Source: Candidatus Fibrimonadaceae bacterium
GTDB lineage: Bacteria; Fibrobacterota; Fibrobacteria; Fibrobacterales; Fibrobacteraceae
Assembly: GCA_031281265.1 (NCBI GenBank)
Contig: JAITFO010000031.1
Span: forward strand, 1 to 35,260
DNA length: 35,260 nucleotides
Direction of reading: 5' to 3'
Every line of letters begins with the position of its first letter. The stretch's first letter is position 1. Positions 7,888 through 16,396 of the stretch are shown one piece after another. The position numbers and the translations under genes were made by a program. Below the pieces are notes generated by a model. That model saw only the letters and a list, made by a program, of their open reading frames with translations. It ran no database searches and was not told the DNA's origin.

Positions 7888-8405
7888 CTTTTGAAAAGGA
7901 ATTTGAAGCCTTAGTGCTAATACTCAGCAAATTGAAGCAGCAATACTCTTTTTTCAAAGAGACGCTTATAAGGCAACGAGCTGCGATAATAGCGAACGAT
8001 AAAACGGAATTAACAGAAATCTTGGATAAAATAGAAGGCATATACGAAGGTATTAACCTGCTCGAAAACCGCCGTATTTACAATATGGACATATTAGCGC
8101 AGAATACAAATTCGGAGATTAAAACCATTCGCGATATAGTTAAAGCTTTCCCAGAATTTGATGGCAAAAAATTGGAAGATATAGCATTGGAATTAAAAAA
8201 GGAAGCCCAAGAAGTAAAAGACATCTCGGCATCAAATGCAGAGCTTTTGGAAATTTCGCGTAGCATAATCAAAGAGACCCTAAAAACAATAATGACCCAG
8301 AACGTGGATCCGCGCGACCGTGCTTGGCGAACTTACGGGAACGGCGGGGCTTACTCCAGAACCGTGCGCAGAGAACCGGTGCATCTAGTGAACAGGCAAG
8401 GCTAA
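7884..8405 (+). CDS. flgN: FlgN-family flagellar export chaperone
   Basis: FlgN holds the hook-filament junction proteins FlgK and FlgL for export through FlhA. This 173-residue, largely helical protein is coiled-coil-like over residues 1-140 (LILSKLKQQYSFFKETLIRQR ... KKLEDIALELKKEAQEV). It ends in a loose, Gly/Arg-rich tail containing TYGNGGAYS, as FlgN proteins often do. A strong AGGAGG Shine-Dalgarno lies inside the 3' end of flgJ and the genes overlap by 4 nt. Substrate genes flgK and flgL are not in the window. Identification rests on length, helical character and position, since FlgN sequence conservation is low. Confidence 0.75.
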   Translation: MTFEKEFEALVLILSKLKQQYSFFKETLIRQRAAIIANDKTELTEILDKIEGIYEGINLLENRRIYNMDILAQNTNSEIKTIRDIVKAFPEFDGKKLEDIALELKKEAQEVKDISASNAELLEISRSIIKETLKTIMTQNVDPRDRAWRTYGNGGAYSRTVRREPVHLVNRQG

Positions 8406-8420
8406 AGTCCCTTTAATTTT

Positions 8421-8427
8421 CTAGATT
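8421..8427 (+). promoter_or_regulatory. CTAGATT -10-like element of the antiporter gene
   Basis: CTAGATT ends 6 nt before the ATG at 8434, after a T-rich run. There is no Shine-Dalgarno. It fits the leaderless pattern seen at eight other gene starts here. Confidence 0.5.
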
Positions 8428-8433
8428 CTCTAC

Positions 8434-10119
8434 ATGGAATATTGGTTAAATTTTTTTACGACCAGCATTGCTGATAATATCGTTTATCTGGCGATTCCGT
8501 TAATTCTTTTAGCCGTAGTGGTATCTGCAGTTCATTTGGATAAAAAAAGCATTCCCGTTATTCTAGTGGCCCTGTTCGCTGGAATTGTCTTTGGCAAAGA
8601 CGGACTTAAGTTTTGGGAATTCAACAATATGATTTTAGCGAACCAGCTCGCAAATCTAGCTTTGGTTTTTGTTCTGTTTCACGGTGGATTTTGCACGGAA
8701 AAAAATAATTTAAAACTGGTAGCATTGCCTGCGGTGGGGTTGGCTTCTTGGGGAGTTCTATTAACGGCGGTATTTACTTTTGTGTGTTTGTATTTTATTT
8801 TGGGCTGGGATAAAAACTTGGCTCTCTTGCTGGCTGTGATAATATCCTCTACCGATGCGGCTGCAATTTTTTCAATTTTAAGAAAACAACCCCTTAGCCA
8901 TAAGCTCAGCTCAACCATAGAAATAGAAAGCGCAGCCAACGATCCCATGGCTATTTTGCTGACAATAGTAACTGTACAAACCTTGACCTCCAGCGAGAAT
9001 TTGAGCTTTAATGTTTTTGTTTGGCAATTTTTGTGGAAGTTTACCGCCGGGCCTATTTTTGGTTATGTAATAGCAAAGATGACGGTGCGACTCATAAACA
9101 GGCTAACTCCACAGGAAAACGGATATTATTACATAATATTGCTATGTACAGCATTGTTCACTTACGGCTTTACCGAAACGCTCAACGCAAGCGGAATGTT
9201 AGCTGTTTTTACCGCTGGCATTGTTCTTGGAAATATGCAATTTGTGCATAAGCAGGGCGTTTATAATTTTTCGTCTGCTATATCCATGATTTCAAACATT
9301 TTGCTATTTGTGCTGCTAGGCGTTTTGGTTGAGCCACGCAGTTGGTTTAATGAGAATCTTGTTTTAAAAGGAGTTTTGCTCTTTGTTTTCCTGTCTTTTG
9401 TAGCGAGACCCGCCGCAGTGTTTTTGGGAACTATTGCGATGGGCATACCGTTTAAAGACCGATTGTTTGTAGCTTGGGCGGGGTTGCGCGGTGCGGTGCC
9501 CATTGTGCTTGCCACATATCCAACAGCTCACAGCATGGAAAACGGAATGGAAATTTTCAATTTGGTATTTTTTGCGGTGTTGCTCTCTCTAATGATTCAA
9601 GGCTCATCGCTTGGCAAAGTAGCAAAGCTGTTAAAACTTTCCACAGAGTCTCGCCCCGAACCGCCTTACAGCCTTGAGTTTTTCACAAAGAATGATATGG
9701 AAGCCGGGCAAAAGATAACCGTATTTACCATTGACCTGCCAGACCCGGAAGGTGCCAAAGGCCCCCTGATACGTGATTTAAGGCTGCCGGAAAATACGCT
9801 TTTGCTGATGATAGCACGCAGGCAAAGGGTTTCTTCGCTTTTCAGAAAAACTCAAAAAATTATAAGCCTTATAAGAGAGAGACACGGCGAAGAGGTGAAA
9901 GAACTAGAAGATAAAACCTGGGCTATATTCAACAAAATAAACGAGAAAAAACCTTTTAATAAAGACGAAGAAGAAGATGTTTGGCAAGTGCTCCCACCAA
10001 GAGGAGATACCGCTCTGTGCGGCTGGGATCAAATAACCGTTCTTTCAAAAGTGGAAGACGAAGAAAAAATCAGAGAAGTGCTGCTGGATTCTTTTAATAA
10101 GGTTAAGTCAACAGTTTAG
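8434..10119 (+). CDS. CPA1-family K+(Na+)/H+ antiporter with C-terminal RCK_C-like domain (NhaP2/CvrA-like)
   Basis: The protein exchanges K+ or Na+ for protons across the inner membrane. Residues 1-395 hold about 12 transmembrane helices with the CPA1 ion-binding region SSTDAAAIFSIL and ESAANDPMAILLT (the ND pair) and the helix WAGLRGAVPIVLATYP. Residues 430-560 resemble the RCK_C/TrkA_C regulatory fold: FTIDLPDPEGAKGPLIRDL at its start and LPPRGDTALCGWDQITVL at its end. Between these halves lies an insertion of about 60 charged residues (about 470-525, KTQKIISLIRERHGEEV...), absent in the NhaP2 proteins I know. The 561-residue length is near NhaP2. It has its own promoter, and its stop overlaps the opposing gene by 4 nt. 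Confidence 0.88.
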   Translation: MEYWLNFFTTSIADNIVYLAIPLILLAVVVSAVHLDKKSIPVILVALFAGIVFGKDGLKFWEFNNMILANQLANLALVFVLFHGGFCTEKNNLKLVALPAVGLASWGVLLTAVFTFVCLYFILGWDKNLALLLAVIISSTDAAAIFSILRKQPLSHKLSSTIEIESAANDPMAILLTIVTVQTLTSSENLSFNVFVWQFLWKFTAGPIFGYVIAKMTVRLINRLTPQENGYYYIILLCTALFTYGFTETLNASGMLAVFTAGIVLGNMQFVHKQGVYNFSSAISMISNILLFVLLGVLVEPRSWFNENLVLKGVLLFVFLSFVARPAAVFLGTIAMGIPFKDRLFVAWAGLRGAVPIVLATYPTAHSMENGMEIFNLVFFAVLLSLMIQGSSLGKVAKLLKLSTESRPEPPYSLEFFTKNDMEAGQKITVFTIDLPDPEGAKGPLIRDLRLPENTLLLMIARRQRVSSLFRKTQKIISLIRERHGEEVKELEDKTWAIFNKINEKKPFNKDEEEDVWQVLPPRGDTALCGWDQITVLSKVEDEEKIREVLLDSFNKVKSTV

Positions 10120-10922
10120 TAGCTTGGGTTCCAATCTTTTAAATGCAGCCGTCTTGCGGAGAGCCCTTTTTTTTCGCGATAATGAATTACAGCCATTGCG
10201 TCTTCGTAATTCAACGCTATGCGGCTGGAATCTGGCGTTTCGTTTTTCCCATTCCAAATCAGGGATTGAACTTGTTTATAAGTTTTAAAAGGCGGTTCCC
10301 TTTCATCTGCCAGCTTGAACATCAAAATCGCTACGCTTAAAGGTTCTTCCGCCAAGCTGTCCAGCGCGGCTTGCGAACCAAAAAATCTGAGTTTATGACC
10401 TTCATATATAATATCCAAAATGTAGTCCTTAGGGTTGTAGTTAAAAAGTTTTAGCTCTGCAAGAACATCCTCACCCGTTAGCTCTGCGCTCAAAGGCCCA
10501 AGCCAATAGAAATTTCCGTTGCTGTCCAAAGTTGAGAACAAATCCTCTCTTAAACGGCCATCTATGCTGTCGCCTATCACCATTATATTTTTGCCCCTGT
10601 ACCTAACCGAGCTGTGTTGCTCAAAAGCCAAAAGCGAATCGGGCGGGGAAACCCAAATTCTAAGCCCCGTGTTGATTTTATTGGAATCGTTGCCATCGTT
10701 TGGCAGCGCAACCAATGCTCCCAAGCCGTTTTTATTAGGGATAATCCAAACGCCAAAATCGTTTATATGGGTTAACATAGGGGAAGGTTTGTGGAATTTG
10801 CCATACCAAGTCAGCAAACCCGTTATAATGAGCAGAATACAGACTTTAAGCCAATGCTTTATATATAAATTTTTACTATTTTTAATATCTTTTACCGGAG
10901 TATTTGAAAAAAGAAATCTCAT
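10116..10922 (-). CDS. membrane-anchored extracytoplasmic protein of unknown function
   Basis: This 268-residue protein has a basic N-terminus, one hydrophobic anchor (about residues 27-42, VCILLIITGLLTWYG) and a mixed alpha/beta domain outside. Visible segments include FGVWIIPNKNGLGALVALP, RGKNIMVIGDSIDGR and ILDIIYEGHKLRFFGS. I recognise no family. I chose the ATG at 10922 over the longer reading from 10985 because a CTATTTT element ends 7 nt upstream of it, as in the other leaderless genes. The start codon is 1 nt from the divergent ATG of the SPOR gene at 10924, so each gene's promoter lies inside the other's coding sequence or very close to it. The 3' end overlaps the antiporter stop by 4 nt. 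Confidence 0.65.
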   Translation of the reverse strand: MRFLFSNTPVKDIKNSKNLYIKHWLKVCILLIITGLLTWYGKFHKPSPMLTHINDFGVWIIPNKNGLGALVALPNDGNDSNKINTGLRIWVSPPDSLLAFEQHSSVRYRGKNIMVIGDSIDGRLREDLFSTLDSNGNFYWLGPLSAELTGEDVLAELKLFNYNPKDYILDIIYEGHKLRFFGSQAALDSLAEEPLSVAILMFKLADEREPPFKTYKQVQSLIWNGKNETPDSSRIALNYEDAMAVIHYREKKGLSARRLHLKDWNPSY

Positions 10923-10923
10923 T

Positions 10924-11328
10924 ATGAGAAAAATAGCAAAACTCATAGCATTAGTAGCGGTTTTCGCATACGGCGAAAACCCCACGGATATAGATTCGCT
11001 TTTTACGGGCAGGGAATTTCAGCTCCCGTATTTAGATTCCTCCTATAGGGTGGATTATAACATAGGTTCTTTGGCAAAAAATTCTGGCAAAGAGCAAGAT
11101 GATATTTATGTTTACACTTTACAGTTTGATGCCGTTGCCGATTTTGACGTAGCTCAAGCCCGCAGGGCAAAACTCAGAAACCAAACCGGTTATGATATAC
11201 AGATGATTTTTGACGCTCCTTTTTACAAACTCAGGGGCGGGGGTTTTAAAAGCAAACTGGATGCGGACGAAAAAGCCAGGGAACTCTCCATATATAATAT
11301 ATCCGCCTTTCCCGTGAAGGTTAGGTAG
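10924..11328 (+). CDS. exported SPOR-like domain protein
   Basis: This 134-residue protein has a signal peptide (MRKIAKLIALVAVFAYG, cleavage likely after AYG). A C-terminal region (about residues 55-134) follows: YTLQFDAVADFDVAQARRAKL, TGYDIQMIFDAPFYKLRGGGF and DADEKARELSIYNISAFPVKVR. This is the beta-alpha-beta pattern and terminal YKVRVG-like strand of SPOR domains, which bind glycan strands lacking stem peptides at division sites. The frame is open much further upstream, but the signal peptide marks ATG 10924 as the real start. No clear Shine-Dalgarno is near it. The stop is 3 nt from the end of the convergent glycosyltransferase. SPOR assignment is moderately sure; substrate binding is inferred from the family. 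Confidence 0.7.
   Translation: MRKIAKLIALVAVFAYGENPTDIDSLFTGREFQLPYLDSSYRVDYNIGSLAKNSGKEQDDIYVYTLQFDAVADFDVAQARRAKLRNQTGYDIQMIFDAPFYKLRGGGFKSKLDADEKARELSIYNISAFPVKVR
10930..10936 (-). promoter_or_regulatory. CTATTTT -10-like element for the 10922 gene
   Basis: Read on the minus strand, GCTATTTT ends 7 nt before the ATG at 10922. It lies inside the signal-peptide codons of the divergent SPOR gene. AT-richness makes a chance match possible, but the position repeats the pattern of eight other starts. Confidence 0.4.
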
Positions 11329-11331
11329 ATT

Positions 11332-13086
11332 TTACACAAATGCCATCCCAACTATAAACGCAAAAGATATAACAACGAAAGCTAGCATACCTATATATGA
11401 AAATTTTCTCAAGCGGGAATTTCTCAAGATTTGCGCTCCACATATAGAAAAATAAACAAGCGGGAATAGTACAGGGAAAATATAACGGAAATCGTTTGAA
11501 CATGAATAAGGAACTGTAACCCGTAAATAAATATGTGCAGCAAATAAAAATATCACAAAAAACAAGGGGGGCAAATCTTTGAGCCTTGTGTGTATTATGC
11601 CCCACAAAGCAAGCGCAAAAATAAGCAAGGCTAAAACGCTCAATGCTGTTGCAAATACATATCCTACGGGAGCGTTCCAAAATCTGAATTCTCCAAATAG
11701 AGATGTTTTTAAGGAATAATTCCAATAGTACTGTCTGCCGCCGTTATCGTTCCAAGCCGAAGCATAAGGCTCAAGCGTGTAATCTTTTAAATCAAAATAT
11801 AAATAATTACCCGTTGTATTATTAACTCGTAAATTACCATTTAAACCATCGGCATTTCCAACCAACCCTGATTTTTTTCCCTCAAAAACATTAACAATAG
11901 CTCTATAATTTGAAAAACCTGCAAACAATATAACTATAAAAGCCGAGGCAAACAATATCCGCAAGGAGCCAATTTTTAAAGAACGCAAGGCACTCAAAAT
12001 ATAAACAACAATCCAACCGCCCAAAATAACAAAACCGGTAGCTTTGGCTGCTAAAGCAATGGATGCTCCTATAGATGCTAAAAGTATATCCGAACTTTTA
12101 TGCAAGCGCCAATATCTTTGCGCAAACAGCATACATAATAAAGCACCAAAATAAAACAAACTGTCATTGCCTATTCGTGGAGCCGCTATAACAAAACCGG
12201 GCCAAAGTACAGAAACAAGAGCGGCTAAATATGCCATGCGGCAATTTCCGAACAAATTCAGAATCAACGCTACTCCAAGGATAATGGTTGCAAAAGAAAG
12301 TAAAAGTTGAGCCTGTTGCAAAATTCTATTAGTAAAATTAAGGTCATAGCGGTCTGAAAGGTTTTTCAACACTGCAAAGGCGGTGTAATACAGAGGCGGA
12401 TGATAGCAACTCCAACATTCATTGTTTCGCGGCAGACGCTTTTCTTCGGAAATTATTTGCATATATTGCAAATGGCCACCGGTGTCGTAAGAATACTCTG
12501 TAGGTCCTGTATAAGTGTATATGACTAAACGTACAACTATTCCCAATAGTATAATAGAGATGGCAATAAATTTGAATCTAAACTTTCTTAAAAGCAACGC
12601 CGTGGAAAGCAGAAAAACCAAAGCAAAAATATAATGTATTAAAGAAAGTGATCTAAACCCGTTGTAAGGTGTTTCAACCCGTAAACCGCCAGGCCCGCCA
12701 CCATTCAGCGCACGAAGTTCAAAACTATTCAAGCCTTCCTTAACATACTTTGAAAAGTCAAGATACACTCCTTTTGTATAATCGCAAAGCCCTTGAACGC
12801 CATTCAGCGGAAATTTTTCTCCGTTAATCAAAATTTCTTGCAAACAATCATCTGGCGTTATGTTAAATTTTGCAGTTTTTTTATCCTTAACAAACAAATT
12901 ATAAGATACGAAAAATATTTCATTTTCTGCCATATCAACTGAATATGGTAACTTTATGTCTTCTGTTTTATTGTTCCTTGTTATTTTTATATCCGAGATT
13001 TCCATACGAGCAGGGATAACTATCAAATATAAAACCGCAAGCAGAGGCAGCAAGTAAACCAAAGGGTCACGTAAGATTTTTTTCAT
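11332..13086 (-). CDS. GT-C (GT39/PMT-like) membrane glycosyltransferase with shared N-terminal extracytoplasmic module
   Basis: The 584-residue polytopic protein starts with a transmembrane helix (7-25). A roughly 120-residue extracytoplasmic module (26-148) follows: ISDIKIT, TPDDCLQEILINGEKFPL, GVQGLCDYTKGVYLDFSKY, NGGGPGGLRVETPY. Then come 10 or so membrane helices. The first loop of the core has a candidate acidic catalytic residue (YSYDTGGHLQYMQ) and NNECWSCYHPPLYY, resembling the D...HPPL arrangement of PMT/ArnT-type enzymes, which use polyprenyl-phosphate sugars. The core differs from the two paralogues at 13519-15498 and 16396-18504, while the N-terminal module is nearest to that of 16396-18504. 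AGGAG precedes the ATG, and the start overlaps the upstream GtrA gene by 20 nt. It is the last gene of the operon. Acceptor unknown. Confidence 0.75.
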   Translation of the reverse strand: MKKILRDPLVYLLPLLAVLYLIVIPARMEISDIKITRNNKTEDIKLPYSVDMAENEIFFVSYNLFVKDKKTAKFNITPDDCLQEILINGEKFPLNGVQGLCDYTKGVYLDFSKYVKEGLNSFELRALNGGGPGGLRVETPYNGFRSLSLIHYIFALVFLLSTALLLRKFRFKFIAISIILLGIVVRLVIYTYTGPTEYSYDTGGHLQYMQIISEEKRLPRNNECWSCYHPPLYYTAFAVLKNLSDRYDLNFTNRILQQAQLLLSFATIILGVALILNLFGNCRMAYLAALVSVLWPGFVIAAPRIGNDSLFYFGALLCMLFAQRYWRLHKSSDILLASIGASIALAAKATGFVILGGWIVVYILSALRSLKIGSLRILFASAFIVILFAGFSNYRAIVNVFEGKKSGLVGNADGLNGNLRVNNTTGNYLYFDLKDYTLEPYASAWNDNGGRQYYWNYSLKTSLFGEFRFWNAPVGYVFATALSVLALLIFALALWGIIHTRLKDLPPLFFVIFLFAAHIYLRVTVPYSCSNDFRYIFPVLFPLVYFSICGAQILRNSRLRKFSYIGMLAFVVISFAFIVGMAFV

Positions 13087-13498
13087 TTTTACTCCTATTA
13101 AAAACTACAAATCTTTGCCCCAGGTAATTTAAACCTGTGAATAAGCACATCCCCATAAATAGAGCGATATTTTCGCGGATATTTTGAGGTTTGCTTTGCA
13201 AAAAATAGTTTATTAATGGTTTTGCTAGCCCATAAGCTATAAAATAACAAATGACTGTATTTAAAATAAATGCAACTACCATAAACAAACTCCACTCTTT
13301 TATGGTAAATGTGAAATACTTGTTTAAAAAAAAGCTTAAAATGCTGCCAAAAAAATAATTGCAAGCAGAAGAAATCCAATAGCTCAAATGCGCTAGATTG
13401 TAAAGCGAAAACATTATAGTTGAACCTACAATTGTATTGATTGTTCCAACAAGAATAAACTTGAAAAACTTCTTATCAAAAATCATTGTAAATTTCAT
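13067..13498 (-). CDS. GtrA family membrane protein (putative polyprenyl-P-sugar flippase)
   Basis: GtrA proteins are four-helix membrane proteins thought to flip undecaprenyl-phosphate sugars. This 143-residue protein has the family opening FFKFILVGTINTIVGSTIMF, a second helix with YFFGSILSFFLNKYFTF, and a closing NYLGQRFVVFNRS. Four hydrophobic segments fit. It lies 20 nt after the 669-type GT-C gene and its last 20 nt overlap the next GT-C gene. The C-terminal residues NEKNLT are thus encoded by the first bases of that downstream gene. A CTATTTT lies 9 nt before the ATG, so an internal promoter is possible. It is one of two GtrA genes in this cluster. Confidence 0.85.
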   Translation of the reverse strand: MKFTMIFDKKFFKFILVGTINTIVGSTIMFSLYNLAHLSYWISSACNYFFGSILSFFLNKYFTFTIKEWSLFMVVAFILNTVICYFIAYGLAKPLINYFLQSKPQNIRENIALFMGMCLFTGLNYLGQRFVVFNRSKNEKNLT

Positions 13499-13518
13499 TG
13501 CGACATAAAAATAGAAAT

Positions 13519-15498
13519 TTAGAAAACTTTATTTTTACGAAAATATATTGGGAATCTATTAACTTGTTCTTTTGTGAATTGCTCGTTTAGAATATCGTAA
13601 ATATGGTTTGCTATCGGTTCAAATTCAAGTCCCATAGTTCCAAGTACAGCTACATCAGCTTTTTTAAGATTTGATATCAGGGAATCCCCCGCACCTAATT
13701 CGAACCAGTTTCCCTGTTGATTAAAATACGGACCCATTGGAGAATGCCTAGTCCATCCAAAAATTTGAGTACCAGCATCATGATAACCTATAAAGGCATA
13801 TCTATCTATATCTAGTTCATCCATTTTGGAATCCAAATAAGTGGCAGCTTGCTCAATTTCTTTTGTTGTATCGTTTATATTTTTGCTCTGCAAAACATAA
13901 TCTCGGACTGGCAAGTTCAATGCAGCTATTGCAAGAAAAATAAAACTGATAAAACCCAATTTAACAACCGCGAAATTTTCTCCATTCCAGTTTTTGAGCA
14001 AAAATAAAAATAAAGCCATATAAAAAGGTAAAGCGAATACAAAATGCTGCTGAAAGAATTCCCCACCAAGACCTACGGTATAAGAACTCAAAAAGAAAGC
14101 TATCCCGAAAGGTGCAATTTTTATAAATAAAACATTCTCATTTGGCTTTGAATTTATAAAAGGCAAAGATAAAAGAGCAAGCACTGCAATGGCAAACCCC
14201 CAAGAAAAATTGTTCATACTTTCGTATAAACGATGAAATTCCATAGCTCGGTGAAAGGGAGAGCCGTATCTAGAAATATGGGTAGAAGACATAAATTCAA
14301 GATAATGCAAAAAACCGTCCAACCATCCGCAAATCAAAAGAATGACAAACCCAAGCAAAACAGCAATAGCCAAAGGCAAGGCAAAACGCCAAGCCCATTC
14401 CTTTATATCCTTGCATAAAATCAGGGAAACTCCAAAGAGCGGGAATAAAAACGGTTCCTTAAATCCACAAGCCCCTAAAATTCCAACAGTGGCAAGAGAT
14501 ATCCACAATTTTTTCCTTTTTTCAAAATTCAGCACTGCCATTGCAAGCACAGCTATACAAGCAAAAGCCGCCCCAAAAGATTCCGTTTGAACCTCACCAG
14601 CACATTCTGCACTATACAAAGCAAGCAGCAAACCAGCAAGCAGAGAAAAAGCAAGTTTTGAAGTACTGCGATAAGCCGATAACAAAAAATAAGCAACAAT
14701 GGGAATGGCAGCAGTCAAAATCAAAACAAATGCTTGGAAATAATTAACAAAGACTGAACTGTCAAAAAATTTAAAAGAAATTGCGCTCACAAGGAAAATT
14801 CCGGGCGGTTTAATTTCAAAAAGCCCGCTCCAAGGAGCAATACCGTTCACTATCCCTCTGCCAACGGCATAATAAATCGTTGTATCCGCGTTCCAAACTT
14901 CAGAAAGCTCGTACTTTATCCTTACACACAATTCCACAAAAGCATAAATCACAAAAGGAAAACTCAGAACACAGGCAAAAAAGGATTCTCTGCTCAATTT
15001 CAATTTTCTAAAAATAAGAGCAGAGGTTATTAACAATAAAACAATAAACAGAAAATGTCTAAGCCCAACAGAAGAAGGAATCTCTACTCTAAGCCCACCC
15101 GGACCTCCATCATTACTTATTTGAAATTCAATTCTATTCAAGCCTTTTTGCGTATATTCAGATAAATCAATTATAGTTCCATTGTTGTAACTACATGGTT
15201 CTTTTATCATTTCTTGCGGAAATGTCTTTCCGTTTATTTTAATGCCAAAAATGCAGTCATCTGGATAAAATTTATAAACGGAATGTTTGTTATTTTTAAC
15301 ATTTATATTAAAAAGTATTGAAAAATCTGAATGTTCTATAACTTTATGTGTTGAAATTGGAAATGATTCAGGGTAAGATTTTCCGCCCGTAATTAACACA
15401 ACATCACTGATATCCAGTTTTGTTGGAATAATCCAAAACCCAACTATAACGAGCAAAGGTAGTAAGTAAAATAACGGCTCATGCAGGATTTTTCTCAT
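13519..15498 (-). CDS. GT-C membrane glycosyltransferase with shared N-terminal extracytoplasmic module (paralogue of 16396-18504)
   Basis: From the ATG at 15498 the protein is 659 residues. The longer reading (from 15528) adds ten residues out of the hydrophobic pattern, and an AGGAG sits about 10 nt before 15498. A TTG at 15504 is an alternative start. The layout is TM helix (about 7-25), extracytoplasmic module to about residue 145 (ISDVVLITGGKS, YPDDCIFGIKINGKTFP, NDGGPGGLRVEIP), a polytopic core with NADTTIYYAVGRGIVNG and GLFEIKPPGIFLVSAIS (candidate catalytic Asp and KPPG loop of the GT39/PMT type), and a soluble C-terminal tail (about 560-659). The core is highly similar to that of 16396-18504, including a 38-bp stretch identical at 14426-14463 and 17351-17388. 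Donor is probably a polyprenyl-phosphate sugar; acceptor unknown. Confidence 0.75.
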   Translation of the reverse strand: MRKILHEPLFYLLPLLVIVGFWIIPTKLDISDVVLITGGKSYPESFPISTHKVIEHSDFSILFNINVKNNKHSVYKFYPDDCIFGIKINGKTFPQEMIKEPCSYNNGTIIDLSEYTQKGLNRIEFQISNDGGPGGLRVEIPSSVGLRHFLFIVLLLITSALIFRKLKLSRESFFACVLSFPFVIYAFVELCVRIKYELSEVWNADTTIYYAVGRGIVNGIAPWSGLFEIKPPGIFLVSAISFKFFDSSVFVNYFQAFVLILTAAIPIVAYFLLSAYRSTSKLAFSLLAGLLLALYSAECAGEVQTESFGAAFACIAVLAMAVLNFEKRKKLWISLATVGILGACGFKEPFLFPLFGVSLILCKDIKEWAWRFALPLAIAVLLGFVILLICGWLDGFLHYLEFMSSTHISRYGSPFHRAMEFHRLYESMNNFSWGFAIAVLALLSLPFINSKPNENVLFIKIAPFGIAFFLSSYTVGLGGEFFQQHFVFALPFYMALFLFLLKNWNGENFAVVKLGFISFIFLAIAALNLPVRDYVLQSKNINDTTKEIEQAATYLDSKMDELDIDRYAFIGYHDAGTQIFGWTRHSPMGPYFNQQGNWFELGAGDSLISNLKKADVAVLGTMGLEFEPIANHIYDILNEQFTKEQVNRFPIYFRKNKVF

Positions 15499-16396
15499 TA
15501 TCAAAAGAACTCCTCCTTCCCAAAACAAGAAAAGTGGAAGTTATAACTATGGTTAAAAATTGAACGCACATGATGAGCAAAATACCTATAACCGTTGTAA
15601 CCCAGCCAGGCGAGGCATTATTCAAATAAAATTTCACAGCCAAAACCGCAGAAGATATTAAAATACTTAAAACTAAAAAAATACAAGAAAATATGGTTAG
15701 CCTAACAAAAACAATTTCGTTGAAAACGGAAATAGAAGAAAGCCCGTGCAGCACAAGCGCAGAAAAATTCATTTTAGATTTTCCTTTATAACGTTTGCTT
15801 CTGTTGCAGTCTAAATATTCTATAGGCAATTTTGATTTTAATATGCCAGCGTGATAGTGATTCCAAATTTCGTTTAAACTCACAACTTTATTTAACATAC
15901 ACAAGGGGATTATACTAAAATTCCCGCTCTGCAAAATTTTACCCGTTAGTAACTTGAATATGAATTTGTAAAAGATATAAAAAACAATAAAGAGCAAACT
16001 CTCGCTTCTCTTTTTTCTTTTGGCAAAAAGAATTTTATCGTCTGAATATTTATTTACAAATTTAAAAACATCTAAATAATTATCCTCGCCATCGCAATCC
16101 ATTACTATCACCGCGCCGTTTTTGTGTTCTTTTGTGTTTGAATTTACATGCGAAAGTCCCAAAGCAATAGCTCTTTGATGCCCTCCGTTTCTTATTAAAT
16201 CTATTTGGAAAATTTGTTTTATATTTTCAAATTTTTTATCACTAAAAGGATTCTCTTGCAAAGAAGCATCGTTTACAACAATCACAGAAAAGTTGTATTT
16301 ATATTTTTCATTCTCTCTGTCTATATTTTCCAAAAGAATATAAAGCGATTCAAAATCGTTATAGCAAGGAGTTACAATGTAATATTCTTTTTCCAT
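15479..16396 (-). CDS. GT2 polyprenyl-phosphate glycosyltransferase (GtrB/DPM1-like)
   Basis: The 305-residue protein has an N-terminal GT-A domain: YYIVTPCYNDFESLYILLENI, SVIVVNDAS, NGGHQRAIALGLSHV, and the metal-binding VIVMDCDGED. At least two transmembrane helices follow at the C-terminus (about residues 228-255 and 265-295), the layout of DPM1/GtrB/ArnC enzymes that load a sugar from a nucleotide donor onto undecaprenyl phosphate. The start overlaps the upstream GT-C stop by 1 nt, with a GAGG Shine-Dalgarno. The end overlaps the next GT-C start by 20 nt, so its final residues NEKNPA are read from the first codons of that gene. It is the only GtrB-type enzyme beside three GT-C enzymes, implying one shared lipid-linked donor or donors made elsewhere. 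Confidence 0.88.
   Translation of the reverse strand: MEKEYYIVTPCYNDFESLYILLENIDRENEKYKYNFSVIVVNDASLQENPFSDKKFENIKQIFQIDLIRNGGHQRAIALGLSHVNSNTKEHKNGAVIVMDCDGEDNYLDVFKFVNKYSDDKILFAKRKKRSESLLFIVFYIFYKFIFKLLTGKILQSGNFSIIPLCMLNKVVSLNEIWNHYHAGILKSKLPIEYLDCNRSKRYKGKSKMNFSALVLHGLSSISVFNEIVFVRLTIFSCIFLVLSILISSAVLAVKFYLNNASPGWVTTVIGILLIMCVQFLTIVITSTFLVLGRRSSFDNEKNPA

Noticed and set aside
10519-10923. Long N-terminal extension of the SPOR protein
   Set aside because: It is antisense to the 10116-10922 gene, and a proper signal peptide begins at ATG 10924.
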